NCBI GenBank assembly: GCA_005110395.1
Contig: DUDU01000032.1
Coordinates: 1 to 39,555 of the forward strand
Reading direction: 5' to 3'
Length of the DNA stretch: 39,555 nucleotides
From: Candidatus Melainabacteria bacterium
GTDB lineage: Bacteria > Cyanobacteriota > Vampirovibrionia > Caenarcaniphilales > Caenarcanaceae
Shown: piece by piece, positions 7,318 through 15,076 of the stretch
Layout: every line of letters starts with the position of its first letter
Position numbering within the stretch: the stretch's first letter is position 1
Program-made: the position numbers and the translations under genes
Notes under the pieces: generated by a model
The model's input: the letters and a program-made list of their open reading frames with translations, nothing else
What the model was told of the DNA's origin: nothing
Databases searched by the model: none

Positions 7318-7893
7318 TTAATTTGCTCCAATTCTTCGGGAGACTTCTTTGTCATCAACTAATTTTGTATCCCCCCACCCCCCGAAGGGGGCTTCCTGAG
7401 ATAGTTTTTCTATTTCCTGTTTTCGATCTTTCAAAGCCATATTCAAATCTAATCTTAGCTTCTCAATGTCATCAATTACTTCTTCATTTGAATAACGCAG
7501 GACTTTTATGTTGTATTTTTCCAACTCTTCGGTTCTCAATTCATCATATAAAACTTGCCTCTTCTCAAGATGATAATCCCCATCTATTTCTATAACCAAT
7601 AATAATTCTGAGCAATAAAAATCTGCGATGAAATTAATTATTGGTTTTTGTTGTTTGAATTTATAACCAGACTTTTTATCTTTCAATAAACAATTCCAAA
7701 ATAAAGATTCTGCTTTCGTTGGATTATTTCTATTTTCTTGAGCTGATGAGATTAACTTGTAATTGTATTTTATTTTTCCATGCCTATCTAGAGCCTCTGG
7801 AGAAATCACTTTCAATAAATCTTTTTTATAGCCCCCTTCGGGGGTTGGGGGGATTGAGCTAGGCACATGTGAAATAGTTGCGAAATTGCTCAT
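7318..7893 (-). CDS. DUF559 (Vsr/restriction-endonuclease-like fold) protein in a mobile-looking cassette
   Basis: A 191-residue protein. The middle is a DUF559 domain: NRNNPTKAESLFWNCLLKDK, then GYKFKQQKPI, FIADFYCSELLLVIEIDGDY (the D...EIDG part of a PD-(D/E)xK-like site), and YDELRTEELEKYNIKVLRYS. Activity in vivo is unknown for this family. Both ends encode peptides that come from G/C-rich repeats: IPPTPEGGYKK near residue 20 and APFGGWGD near 170. Those repeats are inverted copies of each other at 7369-7393 and 7830-7854. The first codons (ATISHVP) resemble the start of dnaE just downstream. No clear ribosome binding site precedes the ATG. Confidence 0.82.
   Translation of the reverse strand: MSNFATISHVPSSIPPTPEGGYKKDLLKVISPEALDRHGKIKYNYKLISSAQENRNNPTKAESLFWNCLLKDKKSGYKFKQQKPIINFIADFYCSELLLVIEIDGDYHLEKRQVLYDELRTEELEKYNIKVLRYSNEEVIDDIEKLRLDLNMALKDRKQEIEKLSQEAPFGGWGDTKLVDDKEVSRRIGAN
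7369..7393. repeat. Right inverted repeat of the DUF559 cassette
   Basis: A 25-base C/G-rich sequence (ATCCCCCCACC then CCCCGAAGGGGGCT) which matches the reverse complement of 7830-7854 at 24 of 25 positions. It also folds on itself through CCCCC-GAA-GGGGG. It lies inside the 3' end of the DUF559 frame. Confidence 0.8.
7830..7854. repeat. Left inverted repeat of the DUF559 cassette
   Basis: The partner of 7369-7393, 24 of 25 identical in inverted orientation. The core is AGCCCCCTTCGGGGG followed by TTGGGGGGAT. It lies inside the 5' end of the DUF559 frame and encodes part of PPTPEGG. Immediately outside it is the 10-base sequence CACATGTGCC, which recurs at the dnaE start. Confidence 0.8.
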
Positions 7894-7952
7894 CTGGAGA
7901 GAGTTTACTCAAAACTAAAAAGAAATATTATTGAAACTTTATTAATACTTTT

Positions 7953-7979
7953 GAGATTAATTTTACAATTCTTAATCTC
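7953..7979. repeat. Perfect 8-bp inverted repeat between tRNA-Leu and DUF559-dnaE
   Basis: GAGATTAA (7953-7960) and TTAATCTC (7972-7979) flank an 11-base spacer in a divergent intergenic region. It overlaps the -35 box of the tRNA promoter. It could be an operator or only an AT-rich hairpin; no T-run suggests a terminator. Confidence 0.45.
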
Positions 7980-7991
7980 AGAGGATAGAAT
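7963..7991 (+). promoter_or_regulatory. Promoter of tRNA-Leu
   Basis: TTACAA (7963-7968), 17-base spacer, TAGAAT (7986-7991). Transcription would start near 7998, about 25 bases before the tRNA. Confidence 0.65.
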
Positions 7992-8023
7992 ACTTAAACC
8001 TTTTCTTGCATAGTTTTTTCTTT

Positions 8024-8107
8024 GCCCCGGTGGCGGAATAGGTAGACGCTACGGACTTAAAATCCGTTGGCCGCAAGGTCGTGCCGGTTCAAGTCCGGCT
8101 CGGGGTA
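8024..8107 (+). tRNA. tRNA-Leu (anticodon UAA)
   Basis: An 84-base class II tRNA. The acceptor stem GCCCCGG pairs with TCGGGGT (with two G-U pairs), followed by discriminator A; CCA is not encoded. The anticodon stem ACGGA/TCCGT encloses loop CTTAAAA with TAA at 8058-8060. A long variable arm (around TTGGCCGCAAGGTCGT) is typical of tRNA-Leu. The T arm reads CCGGTTCAAGTCCGG. Confidence 0.97.
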
Positions 8108-8234
8108 AATCTTTAATTCATCTCAGTATTTTAATTCCTGAATTCTACTAATGGGCTTGTTTAGTTTTAACGAAGCCAAGAAAGTTGTTTAAATTACTAT
8201 TGATTTAGTGAATTCTACAATTGTTTTTTGCGAT

Positions 8235-9257
8235 TCAAAGTAGTTGATTAAATTCCCTTAAGGATAAACCAGCTTTTTGAGATATTTCCTTTACAGAAAT
8301 TGACTTAGATAAAGAAATATGATCTACAACATCTTTAAACAAAGTACCTTCAGATTCTTTGATACTTTCATTGTAAGGCTCTTTTTTTCTATAGCCAAGT
8401 TGATTCAATCTCATAAAATATGAAGATGCAGTTTCAGTAGAAATCAAATTAAGCTCTTTTGCTCTATAAATGATTGATGACATGGATACTTTCCATCTTT
8501 GCTTTAATGCTGGTAGTCGAGAGAATTTAAGATTGCGAAGCTCATCTTTAACAGATATTTCTGGTAATAAGAGCTCAGCAGCGAATTGGTTTGCTTCCTC
8601 TTCAATGTCTTCTGTGGGAAAAGTATTTTGATGCAAAACAATATGACCTAACTCATGTGCAAAAGTGAACCTAAGGCGATCAGTAGATTGATAATTCGCA
8701 CAAATTACAGGTGGTAAGTATTTGTTTTTTGTACTTACACCATCAATATGAGAGGTAAAAAAATCAAAATTGAAAGCGAAAATATTGTTTCTTTTAAGGA
8801 GAAGAGATAAATCATTTATTGGGCCTACTCCTAAATTCCATGACTTTCTAAGCTCAATAGCTGCATTATTTGGTGATAAGTTTGACAAATTCAATTCTTG
8901 AGATGGAACAGAAAAGGAAAATTCTTTAAAAATCTTGAAAATAGATAATTGGAGTATCTTAAATTTTGCATTTAATTGCTGTTCAATACTTTTTGGCGTT
9001 GTTTTCTTTCTATGAAAACTAAAACACTCATTAAATGTATTAATGTCTATATCAAATGAATAAAAAAAACTTTTTGGATAACCAAGTAAAAATGACAGTT
9101 TCTCTTGTTGAAATTCGTTTAAGGAGGAATTTCCATTTTCCACTCTAGAGAGTAAAACCTGCGGGATTTCAAGTTTTTTTGCGAGATCAGTTTGAGAAAG
9201 ACTTCTTGATTCTCTGGCAATTTTTAGTAGTTCTGGATGAAATTTATCCTCTTGCAT
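8235..9257 (-). CDS. XRE-HTH plus ImmA/IrrE metallopeptidase
   Basis: A 340-residue two-domain regulator. Residues about 7-62 are a Cro/C1-type helix-turn-helix (LSQTDLAKKLEIPQVLLSRV). Residues about 130-240 are an ImmA/IrrE (COG2856) zinc peptidase with HELGH at 201-205 and a downstream EEANQFAAELLLP that supplies the third ligand. Proteins of this class bind DNA and in studied cases cleave or inactivate a repressor; many lie in mobile elements or toxin-antitoxin-like operons. It is 24 bases downstream of the unknown gene 9282-9974 and surely cotranscribed. The C-terminal 80 residues include a second possible helical DNA-binding segment (SVKEISQKAGLSLREFNQLL). Its target is not evident. Confidence 0.88.
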   Translation of the reverse strand: MQEDKFHPELLKIARESRSLSQTDLAKKLEIPQVLLSRVENGNSSLNEFQQEKLSFLLGYPKSFFYSFDIDINTFNECFSFHRKKTTPKSIEQQLNAKFKILQLSIFKIFKEFSFSVPSQELNLSNLSPNNAAIELRKSWNLGVGPINDLSLLLKRNNIFAFNFDFFTSHIDGVSTKNKYLPPVICANYQSTDRLRFTFAHELGHIVLHQNTFPTEDIEEEANQFAAELLLPEISVKDELRNLKFSRLPALKQRWKVSMSSIIYRAKELNLISTETASSYFMRLNQLGYRKKEPYNESIKESEGTLFKDVVDHISLSKSISVKEISQKAGLSLREFNQLL

Positions 9258-9281
9258 TCTTATTTCCTAGTTTTAATTAAT

Positions 9282-9974
9282 TTAAGCAACCTGAAAAATT
9301 CTTTCATTGTTAATTTCATATTGTGACTGCCAAAAGTCGTTTTTCGCTCCTTCAAACTTGTGATAGATTGGTTTTTTATTGTTCAAAATATCATTAATAA
9401 TAAAATCTACTTGATAGAGTCCTTGATCTCTAATTCTCAAAAGTATTTCAGAGTACAAATCATTGTCTAAAGAGATAATCCACTCTGCATCAGTTTTTTT
9501 CATCATTTCCCAAGACGCATACATGCAAAGTTCAGGTTGTATATTGTTTGAATCTTTGAGATAGCAACTTAATTTTGGCAATTTTACGTTATAGATATTT
9601 TGATTATTCATATTGGTCAGAATAAGTCTTCTTTGAAAAGAGTCTTCAGGCAAATCTTCTTTCTTTTTTGATAAAAGCAAGGCAGCTCGACTAAGAGCAG
9701 TTAATTTACCGTTTTTAAAAGCCAGAGAATATCTAGACGAGGCTTCTCTGTCAAGCTCTTCATCTGAAAAATGATTTGGTAAATCCATGTACATCAGATA
9801 ATGAGTTTGTGAGCCACACATCTTTGTCCATGATGAAATGTCACGCGGATCATCCAAAAAATCAATATTTTTTTCATTGTTTAAGCTACGAATCGCAGTT
9901 TCTCTATGAAATTGCTTAATTGCAGCTAATTTATACATGAGCATAAGCTCATTTGTTTGGTCAAAGAATTTCAT
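9282..9974 (-). CDS. Uncharacterised protein, operon partner of the ImmA/IrrE protein
   Basis: A 230-residue soluble protein that I do not recognise. It has no signal peptide, membrane span or low-complexity tract. It is rich in charged residues, with seven Met and four Cys. Segments worth noting are DDPRDISSWTKMCGSQTHYL near residue 42 and ASWEMMKKTDAEWIISLDND near 152. It is the first gene of a two-gene unit; the XRE-ImmA gene follows after 24 bases. By analogy with other ImmA/IrrE pairs it could be the substrate or an effector held in check by its partner, but that is a guess. A promoter lies so close that the mRNA may have no leader. Confidence 0.7.
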   Translation of the reverse strand: MKFFDQTNELMLMYKLAAIKQFHRETAIRSLNNEKNIDFLDDPRDISSWTKMCGSQTHYLMYMDLPNHFSDEELDREASSRYSLAFKNGKLTALSRAALLLSKKKEDLPEDSFQRRLILTNMNNQNIYNVKLPKLSCYLKDSNNIQPELCMYASWEMMKKTDAEWIISLDNDLYSEILLRIRDQGLYQVDFIINDILNNKKPIYHKFEGAKNDFWQSQYEINNERIFQVA

Positions 9975-10286
9975 AAAAAAATATTACTAAAAACTTAAAA
10001 ACAAATCAAGCTTTATTCAAATATTATTCACTTTCGCTCAAATTCCTCTTCCAAGGCACAAACAAGACACCAAAAGATTTAATCATCAATGCTGACAGTG
10101 ATTGTGGGCATTTTACCGACTGTAAATATTGATTAAATTCAATAAATCAATTCAAAAATCAAATCACTTAAGATTATTTATAACTAGTTTTGTTTTTATT
10201 CATTTATATTCTTTTGTGATTTAATTTCCTGAAAACCCAAAAACAAGAGTGAGTTTTTCATAAAATGTTCTGAAAGAAATTAACTA
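9975..10286. other. 312-base divergent intergenic region
   Basis: Apart from the minus-strand promoter at 9981-10009, this AT-rich stretch shows no ORF, RNA or repeat that I can support. It should also hold the promoter for the plus-strand gene at 10287, but no box pair stands out. Confidence 0.5.
9981..10009 (-). promoter_or_regulatory. Promoter of the unknown-ImmA/IrrE unit, probably leaderless
   Basis: On the minus strand TTGATT (10004-10009), a 17-base spacer and TAATAT (9981-9986) are followed by only six T's before the ATG at 9974. Transcription would begin at or near the A of the start codon. There is no room for a ribosome binding site, and none is seen. Confidence 0.55.
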
Positions 10287-11234
10287 ATGCAAACTCTCTT
10301 TCCTGAGACACAACCCTATAATACTTTTCGCTTAAAAGTTTCTGATATTCACGAGCTATATATTGAAGAAGTAGGCAACCCAAATGGCAAGCCCGTGCTC
10401 TTTCTGCATGGTGGACCTGGTGCTGGATTGTCAACTAAGCATCGAAGATTTTTTGATCCTAAATACTATCGAATTATTCTTTTCGATCAACGTGGTGCTG
10501 GCAAAAGTACTCCGCATGCCTCACTAGAACAAAATACAGTTTGGGATTTAACTGAAGATATTGAAAAAATACGCAAACATTTGGGCATTAATCAATGGCT
10601 GGTTTTTGGCGGTTCATGGGGTAGCACATTAGCACTTGTATATGCAGAAACTTTCCCAAGCTCAGTATTAGGTTTAATACTGAGAGGAATATTTTTGTGT
10701 AGACCAGAAGAAATAAAATGGTTTTATCAAGAAGGTTGTCATCAAATTTTTCCTGACTTTTGGGAAGAATATTTAAAGCCAATACCTGAAGCGGAAAGAC
10801 ATGATTTAGTAAAAGCCTATTATGAGAGATTAACCAGTGCTGATGAAAATATTAGATTGGAATCGGCTAAAGCCTGGAGTAAATGGGAAGGTTCTACTAT
10901 TAAATTAATTCCAAATCCTGAAGTGATTGATGAATTTGAATCTGCTCATATGGCTTTGTCGATTGCTCGAATTGAATGTCACTATTTCATCAATAATTGT
11001 TTCTTTCGTGAAGAAAATCAAATACTGAATAATATAAATCGAATTAAACATATTCCAACTCAACTTATTCATGGTCGTTACGATGTTGTCTGTCCAGTTA
11101 AGAATGCTTGGGATCTCAAAAAAGCTTTTCCAGAAGCCGAGCTGGAAATTATTGCTGGAGCTGGACATGCTGCCGATGAAGACGGAATTATTGATGCTTT
11201 GATTCGAACAACTGAGAAATTCAAGAACTTGTAA
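10287..11234 (+). CDS. pip: Proline iminopeptidase (prolyl aminopeptidase)
   Basis: A 315-residue alpha/beta hydrolase of peptidase family S33, which removes N-terminal proline from peptides in the cytoplasm. HGGPGAG (41-47) forms the oxyanion region, FDQRGAGKS (66-74) is the family signature, and GGSWGSTLAL (108-117) carries nucleophile Ser110. Asp266 (HGRYDVVCP) and His294 (GAGHAAD) complete the triad. Length is typical (310-320). There is no signal peptide. The gene stands alone, 163 bases before dnaN, with only a weak GAAAG upstream of the start. Confidence 0.92.
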   Translation: MQTLFPETQPYNTFRLKVSDIHELYIEEVGNPNGKPVLFLHGGPGAGLSTKHRRFFDPKYYRIILFDQRGAGKSTPHASLEQNTVWDLTEDIEKIRKHLGINQWLVFGGSWGSTLALVYAETFPSSVLGLILRGIFLCRPEEIKWFYQEGCHQIFPDFWEEYLKPIPEAERHDLVKAYYERLTSADENIRLESAKAWSKWEGSTIKLIPNPEVIDEFESAHMALSIARIECHYFINNCFFREENQILNNINRIKHIPTQLIHGRYDVVCPVKNAWDLKKAFPEAELEIIAGAGHAADEDGIIDALIRTTEKFKNL

Positions 11235-11397
11235 ATTTCAAGCTTAATTTTTCAAGCCGAATTTTCAAATTTTCATTCAAGGTAAAATACATATTCATTA
11301 TTAAAAGCGAAAGAATTGCAAATGCGATAATTCTGTAATTGCGACAGAGTCATATTGAATTGTCACCTTAATTTCACCTAACAGGACTTTAGAGAAT

Positions 11398-12633
11398 ATG
11401 AACATAGCCACTGAAAACAATACCGAAACTCTCGAAACAAAAGAAGTAACTAGCGCTTTATCCATTAAACTCAGCCAAGAGAGTTTGAGTCAAGCACTTT
11501 CGCTTGTTTCCAAAGCCGTAGCCAAAAGTGGTATTCAGCCTATTCTCAGCAATGTTTTACTTAAAGCCACCAGCAATTGTTTAACCTTGGCGGCAACTGA
11601 TTTAGATCTTTCACTTGCAATTGATATTCCAGCCGAAGTCTCTCAAGAAGGCGAAGTTACTATTCCCGCCCAAAAACTTTTGGAATTAATCAGCAAGCTA
11701 CCTCATCAAGAGCTAACACTCAAAAGCTCTGATAAAGCTTTGATCAATGTTTCATGTGGACGTTCAAAATTCGAAATCAAAGGTTTATCTTCAGAACAAT
11801 TTCCACAACAGTTTTTCAATAAAGCAAATCAATCAAATGATTCAATTAAATTGCCGCTGAAAGCTATCAGACAAGCGGCTCAATTGGTCAGCTTCGCTAG
11901 TGACAAAAGAGAAGTTAATAGCATTTTGAATGGAATTTGTTTAGAGCTTAGTGAAAAAGGTCTTGAGTTAGCAGCCACTGATGGAAGTCGTCTTGCTTAT
12001 TATTCTGACTCATCTGTTGGTAAGCTCGAAGAAACAAAGAAAGTTATAATCCCATTTAGAACAATTACTGAGTTGTCTAGAATTATTGGTGGTTTGGATG
12101 ACGAATATATAGATTGTAATCTTGCTAGCCCTTCACAAATCAGCTTTCAATCTGCTGGCAGAGTTTTGTCATCTAGTCTCATTGACGGTAATTATCCAAA
12201 ATATCAGCAATTAATTCCTTCCAGTCACTCTCAAAAAGCTGTTCTTAATAAATCTCTTTTCTTGTCTGCCCTAGAAAGAGTTTCAGTTCTCGCCAATGAA
12301 AGAACAAAAGTAATTAAGCTTTTATTTGAGGAGATTGGCGTGCTGACAGTTTCGGCAAATACTCCAGATCTCGGAGAAGCTCAAGATCAACTTGATTTGG
12401 TCGAATTTACCGGACAGGATTTTGTAATTGCTTTTAATGTAAATTACATGATTGAATGTTTGCGAAATCTTGATTGTGAAAGCATTGAATTAAAAATGAC
12501 TGAGCCACTTAAACCAATTATTGTTTGCCCATTCAGAAATGAAAGTGATGTAAACAATGAGGCAAAAGAATCACAAGCAGAACCTTTTCAATATATTTAT
12601 TTACTTATGCCAGTTCAGATTAGAGGAAATTGA
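11398..12633 (+). CDS. dnaN: DNA polymerase III beta sliding clamp
   Basis: A 411-residue clamp made of three DnaN domains (about 20-140, 145-270, 275-400). Conserved elements include LVSKAVAKSGIQPILSNVLL near residue 35, SCGRSKFEIKGLSSEQFP near 120, NGICLELSEKGLELAATDGS near 180 and the C-terminal YLLMPVQIRGN. The final tail departs slightly from the usual 'hxMPMR'. About 20 extra residues precede the first domain, and an insert (SDVNNEAKESQAEPFQ) precedes the last strand. The ATG has an AGGA about 11 bases upstream. dnaA and recF are not next to it, so this is not the classic origin cluster. Confidence 0.96.
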   Translation: MNIATENNTETLETKEVTSALSIKLSQESLSQALSLVSKAVAKSGIQPILSNVLLKATSNCLTLAATDLDLSLAIDIPAEVSQEGEVTIPAQKLLELISKLPHQELTLKSSDKALINVSCGRSKFEIKGLSSEQFPQQFFNKANQSNDSIKLPLKAIRQAAQLVSFASDKREVNSILNGICLELSEKGLELAATDGSRLAYYSDSSVGKLEETKKVIIPFRTITELSRIIGGLDDEYIDCNLASPSQISFQSAGRVLSSSLIDGNYPKYQQLIPSSHSQKAVLNKSLFLSALERVSVLANERTKVIKLLFEEIGVLTVSANTPDLGEAQDQLDLVEFTGQDFVIAFNVNYMIECLRNLDCESIELKMTEPLKPIIVCPFRNESDVNNEAKESQAEPFQYIYLLMPVQIRGN

Positions 12634-12738
12634 GCAATTTATCATTTCATTAGATTTAATAAATAATGATTAATGTGAATATCATCGCTTTGTAATTTTT
12701 TGCTCATGGCCTTTTGATGATTCTTAGAGCTTGATTTA

Positions 12739-12785
12739 ATTATTAATTAATAATTCTTATGAGATCAATAATTAATTAATAATTC
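12739..12785. repeat. Paired AT-only palindromic repeats
   Basis: ATTAATTAATAATTC occurs at 12742-12756 and 12771-12785, 29 bases apart. The first lies in a 16-base perfect palindrome (12739-12754). They are 60-100 bases before the esterase start and could be an operator or a bent-DNA element. Confidence 0.4.
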
Positions 12786-12843
12786 AGTGATGCCTAAAAT
12801 TTGTGTAGACTTCGCTTAGATTGAGTATTTATACAAATTAATC

Positions 12844-13515
12844 ATGACAGTCCAGATTAATACTTTCCCTATTAAAACTTTTTCACATCGATTTTTTCCA
12901 GCTAAGAATAAATCTCCTAATAAGCTGATGCCTGAAAAGTTGATGATTGTTATGCATGGCTTAGGAGATAGTGCTGAGGGTTATTCGTGGATGCCGAGAG
13001 AGCTTGGCATTGATGATATGAATTATCTTTTACTAGATGCTCCCGATGATTATTATGGTGGTTTTTCTTGGTATGACCTAACGGGTGGAGATCAAGGAAT
13101 AGGTATAAAAAGAAGTCGCAACCTTCTATTGGAATTATTGACTGAGCTTGAGTCTTTGGGTTGGGCAACTGAACAGATTTTTTTGCTGGGTTTTTCGCAA
13201 GGTTGTGTTATGTGTTTGGATCTGGGGCTTAGGCATAACAAAAAGCTTGCAGGCATTTGCGGGATTAGTGGTTATTTATTTAAAGAAGGTGAAGACCATG
13301 AATTCATGACTGAAATAAATCGACAAGCTTTTAATCAAAATTGGTTAATCACACATGGACGTTTTGATGAAAGGGTGCCTTATCTGATTACTGAAAATCA
13401 AATGAAAGAATTACAGTCATTTGGCTTACCAATTCGATTTGAGATTTTTGATAAAACACATACAATTGATTCTGCTAAAGAATTGCCAAAAATAAGAGAA
13501 TGGATTTTGGGATAA
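12844..13515 (+). CDS. Carboxylesterase/phospholipase, alpha/beta-hydrolase family 2 (YpfH/acyl-protein thioesterase-like)
   Basis: A 223-residue serine hydrolase. MIVMHGLGDSAEGY (34-47) is the oxyanion segment, GFSQG (116-120) carries Ser118, Asp175 lies in HGRFDERVP and His206 in FDKTHTID. The size and the GFSQG box match the phospholipase/carboxylesterase group; the natural substrate cannot be told. No signal peptide is present. Its last 16 bases overlap the start of the histidine kinase in another frame, so the two are probably translated from one message, though a functional link is not evident. Confidence 0.87.
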   Translation: MTVQINTFPIKTFSHRFFPAKNKSPNKLMPEKLMIVMHGLGDSAEGYSWMPRELGIDDMNYLLLDAPDDYYGGFSWYDLTGGDQGIGIKRSRNLLLELLTELESLGWATEQIFLLGFSQGCVMCLDLGLRHNKKLAGICGISGYLFKEGEDHEFMTEINRQAFNQNWLITHGRFDERVPYLITENQMKELQSFGLPIRFEIFDKTHTIDSAKELPKIREWILG

Positions 13516-15050
13516 AGCTAAATCAGCTCATATCATCATTAAAGCTGAATAAATTAAAGTCAAATAGAGAAAATTTATCAAAGCTGAATAAGTCAAAGAA
13601 ACTGTTTAATCGGCTCTTGGTGACTTATTTGGTTATTATTCTTTTGTCACTTATTAGCATTGGCGGTTTTGCACTTTTTGCGCTAAAAACCAAATCACAA
13701 AACAACTTAATTCAATACTTATCTTTAGAAGCTCATCACATAAGCTCATCTCTAGAAGAAGACAATTTTACTTTGTCGGAAGAAACCGCAAAACACCTTA
13801 GTACTAAGGGCTTTCATGTGAGTATCTTTGACAAAAATGGTAAACGCAAATACAGTTCAGTAAATAATAAACTTTTTAGATTGCTGCCAAACAATATACA
13901 AAAAAAATTCATTCAAGCAGCTTTCAAAGGTATGTCCCAAGGTTATGAGTTTTTTGATCAAAATACAAAAGTAAATTGGTATTTTCTGGCTATCCCACAT
14001 TTCTCAAAAGATACAATTCAAAATGATAAGGTGACCGGGGTTGTGCAGGTTGGCTTGCCAATAGATCGATGGAATCAAGATTTGGCTGATAGCTTTTTTA
14101 CTTTTTTATGTTTGGGTACTTTGATCTTGACAGTTGCAATTTTCTCAGTCTTTGGACTTGCTCACTGGATAACCAATCCAATTAAATCAATAGGCTTACA
14201 AGCCAAACAAATCGCTGAAACACGTGATCTGACACTAGAGTTACCAGTATCAGGCTTTGAAGAAGTTGCAGAATTAACTAAATCTTTCAATTCAATGATT
14301 CATGCTTTGAAGGATGAAAAAGTCTTTCAAAGAAAATTTATTGCTGATGCTAGCCATGAACTTAAAACACCAGTCACTGCAATTACGGCTGCTTTAGATG
14401 TTTTGGAAATGAATAAGTCTCAAGATGAAGGACAAAAAGAAGCATTTCTGAAAATTATCAATAGACAAATAATTAGACTCAGAGAGCTTATTACTGACTT
14501 ACTTGATATTTCGGTTTTGGAAAATGGAAGAGGAGAGCTTAATCTTAGCCAATTTGAAGTGTTGGGCTTTGTAGAAAATTGCGTCAAAGATATTGAGCCA
14601 ATTGCACTGAAAGGTAATTTAGATTTTTCTTGGTTTGTGCAAAATAATATTGAAATTCTGGCGGACAAAGCCAAACTTCATAGAGCCATAATCAATTTAC
14701 TTACCAATGCAATTAAACATACTCCCGCTAAAGGTGAAATCTTTTTATCGGTTCTTGTAGAAAAAGAATCGAATGAGCTTATTTTTAGTATTCAAGATAC
14801 TGGTGAAGGAATTAAGAAAGAAGACTTAGACAAAATATTTGGCAGATTTTACAGATCGCAATTAGATCGCTCTCGCAATAGTGGTGGAGGAAGTGGATTG
14901 GGTTTAGCAATTGTCAAACAAATAATTGATTTGCATAGTGGCCGAATTGTTGTAATGAGTGAATACGGTGAAGGCTCAGAATTTCAAGTTAGATTTGATA
15001 TATCCAAGATCTCATCCAAAGCTACTATGCACAAATCGACAAGCAAGTAA
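13500..15050 (+). CDS. Membrane sensor histidine kinase (orphan in this window)
   Basis: A 516-residue two-component kinase. After a basic N-terminus, transmembrane helix 1 is at about 38-62, an extracytoplasmic sensor domain at 63-198, helix 2 at about 199-222, and HAMP at 223-275. The HisKA box FIADASHELKTPVTAI has the phosphorylated His at about 286. The ATPase domain has LTNAIKHTP near 400, DTGEGI near 430 and GGGSGLGLAIV near 462. The domain order resembles PhoR/VicK. No response regulator is adjacent. It overlaps the esterase by 16 bases and converges on pstS. The 5' end contains AAAGCTGAATAA twice, 39 bases (13 codons) apart, suggesting a small in-frame duplication. Confidence 0.93.
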   Translation: MDFGIKLNQLISSLKLNKLKSNRENLSKLNKSKKLFNRLLVTYLVIILLSLISIGGFALFALKTKSQNNLIQYLSLEAHHISSSLEEDNFTLSEETAKHLSTKGFHVSIFDKNGKRKYSSVNNKLFRLLPNNIQKKFIQAAFKGMSQGYEFFDQNTKVNWYFLAIPHFSKDTIQNDKVTGVVQVGLPIDRWNQDLADSFFTFLCLGTLILTVAIFSVFGLAHWITNPIKSIGLQAKQIAETRDLTLELPVSGFEEVAELTKSFNSMIHALKDEKVFQRKFIADASHELKTPVTAITAALDVLEMNKSQDEGQKEAFLKIINRQIIRLRELITDLLDISVLENGRGELNLSQFEVLGFVENCVKDIEPIALKGNLDFSWFVQNNIEILADKAKLHRAIINLLTNAIKHTPAKGEIFLSVLVEKESNELIFSIQDTGEGIKKEDLDKIFGRFYRSQLDRSRNSGGGSGLGLAIVKQIIDLHSGRIVVMSEYGEGSEFQVRFDISKISSKATMHKSTSK

Positions 15051-15076
15051 ATGTTTTAATAGGTATAAAGGTGATC

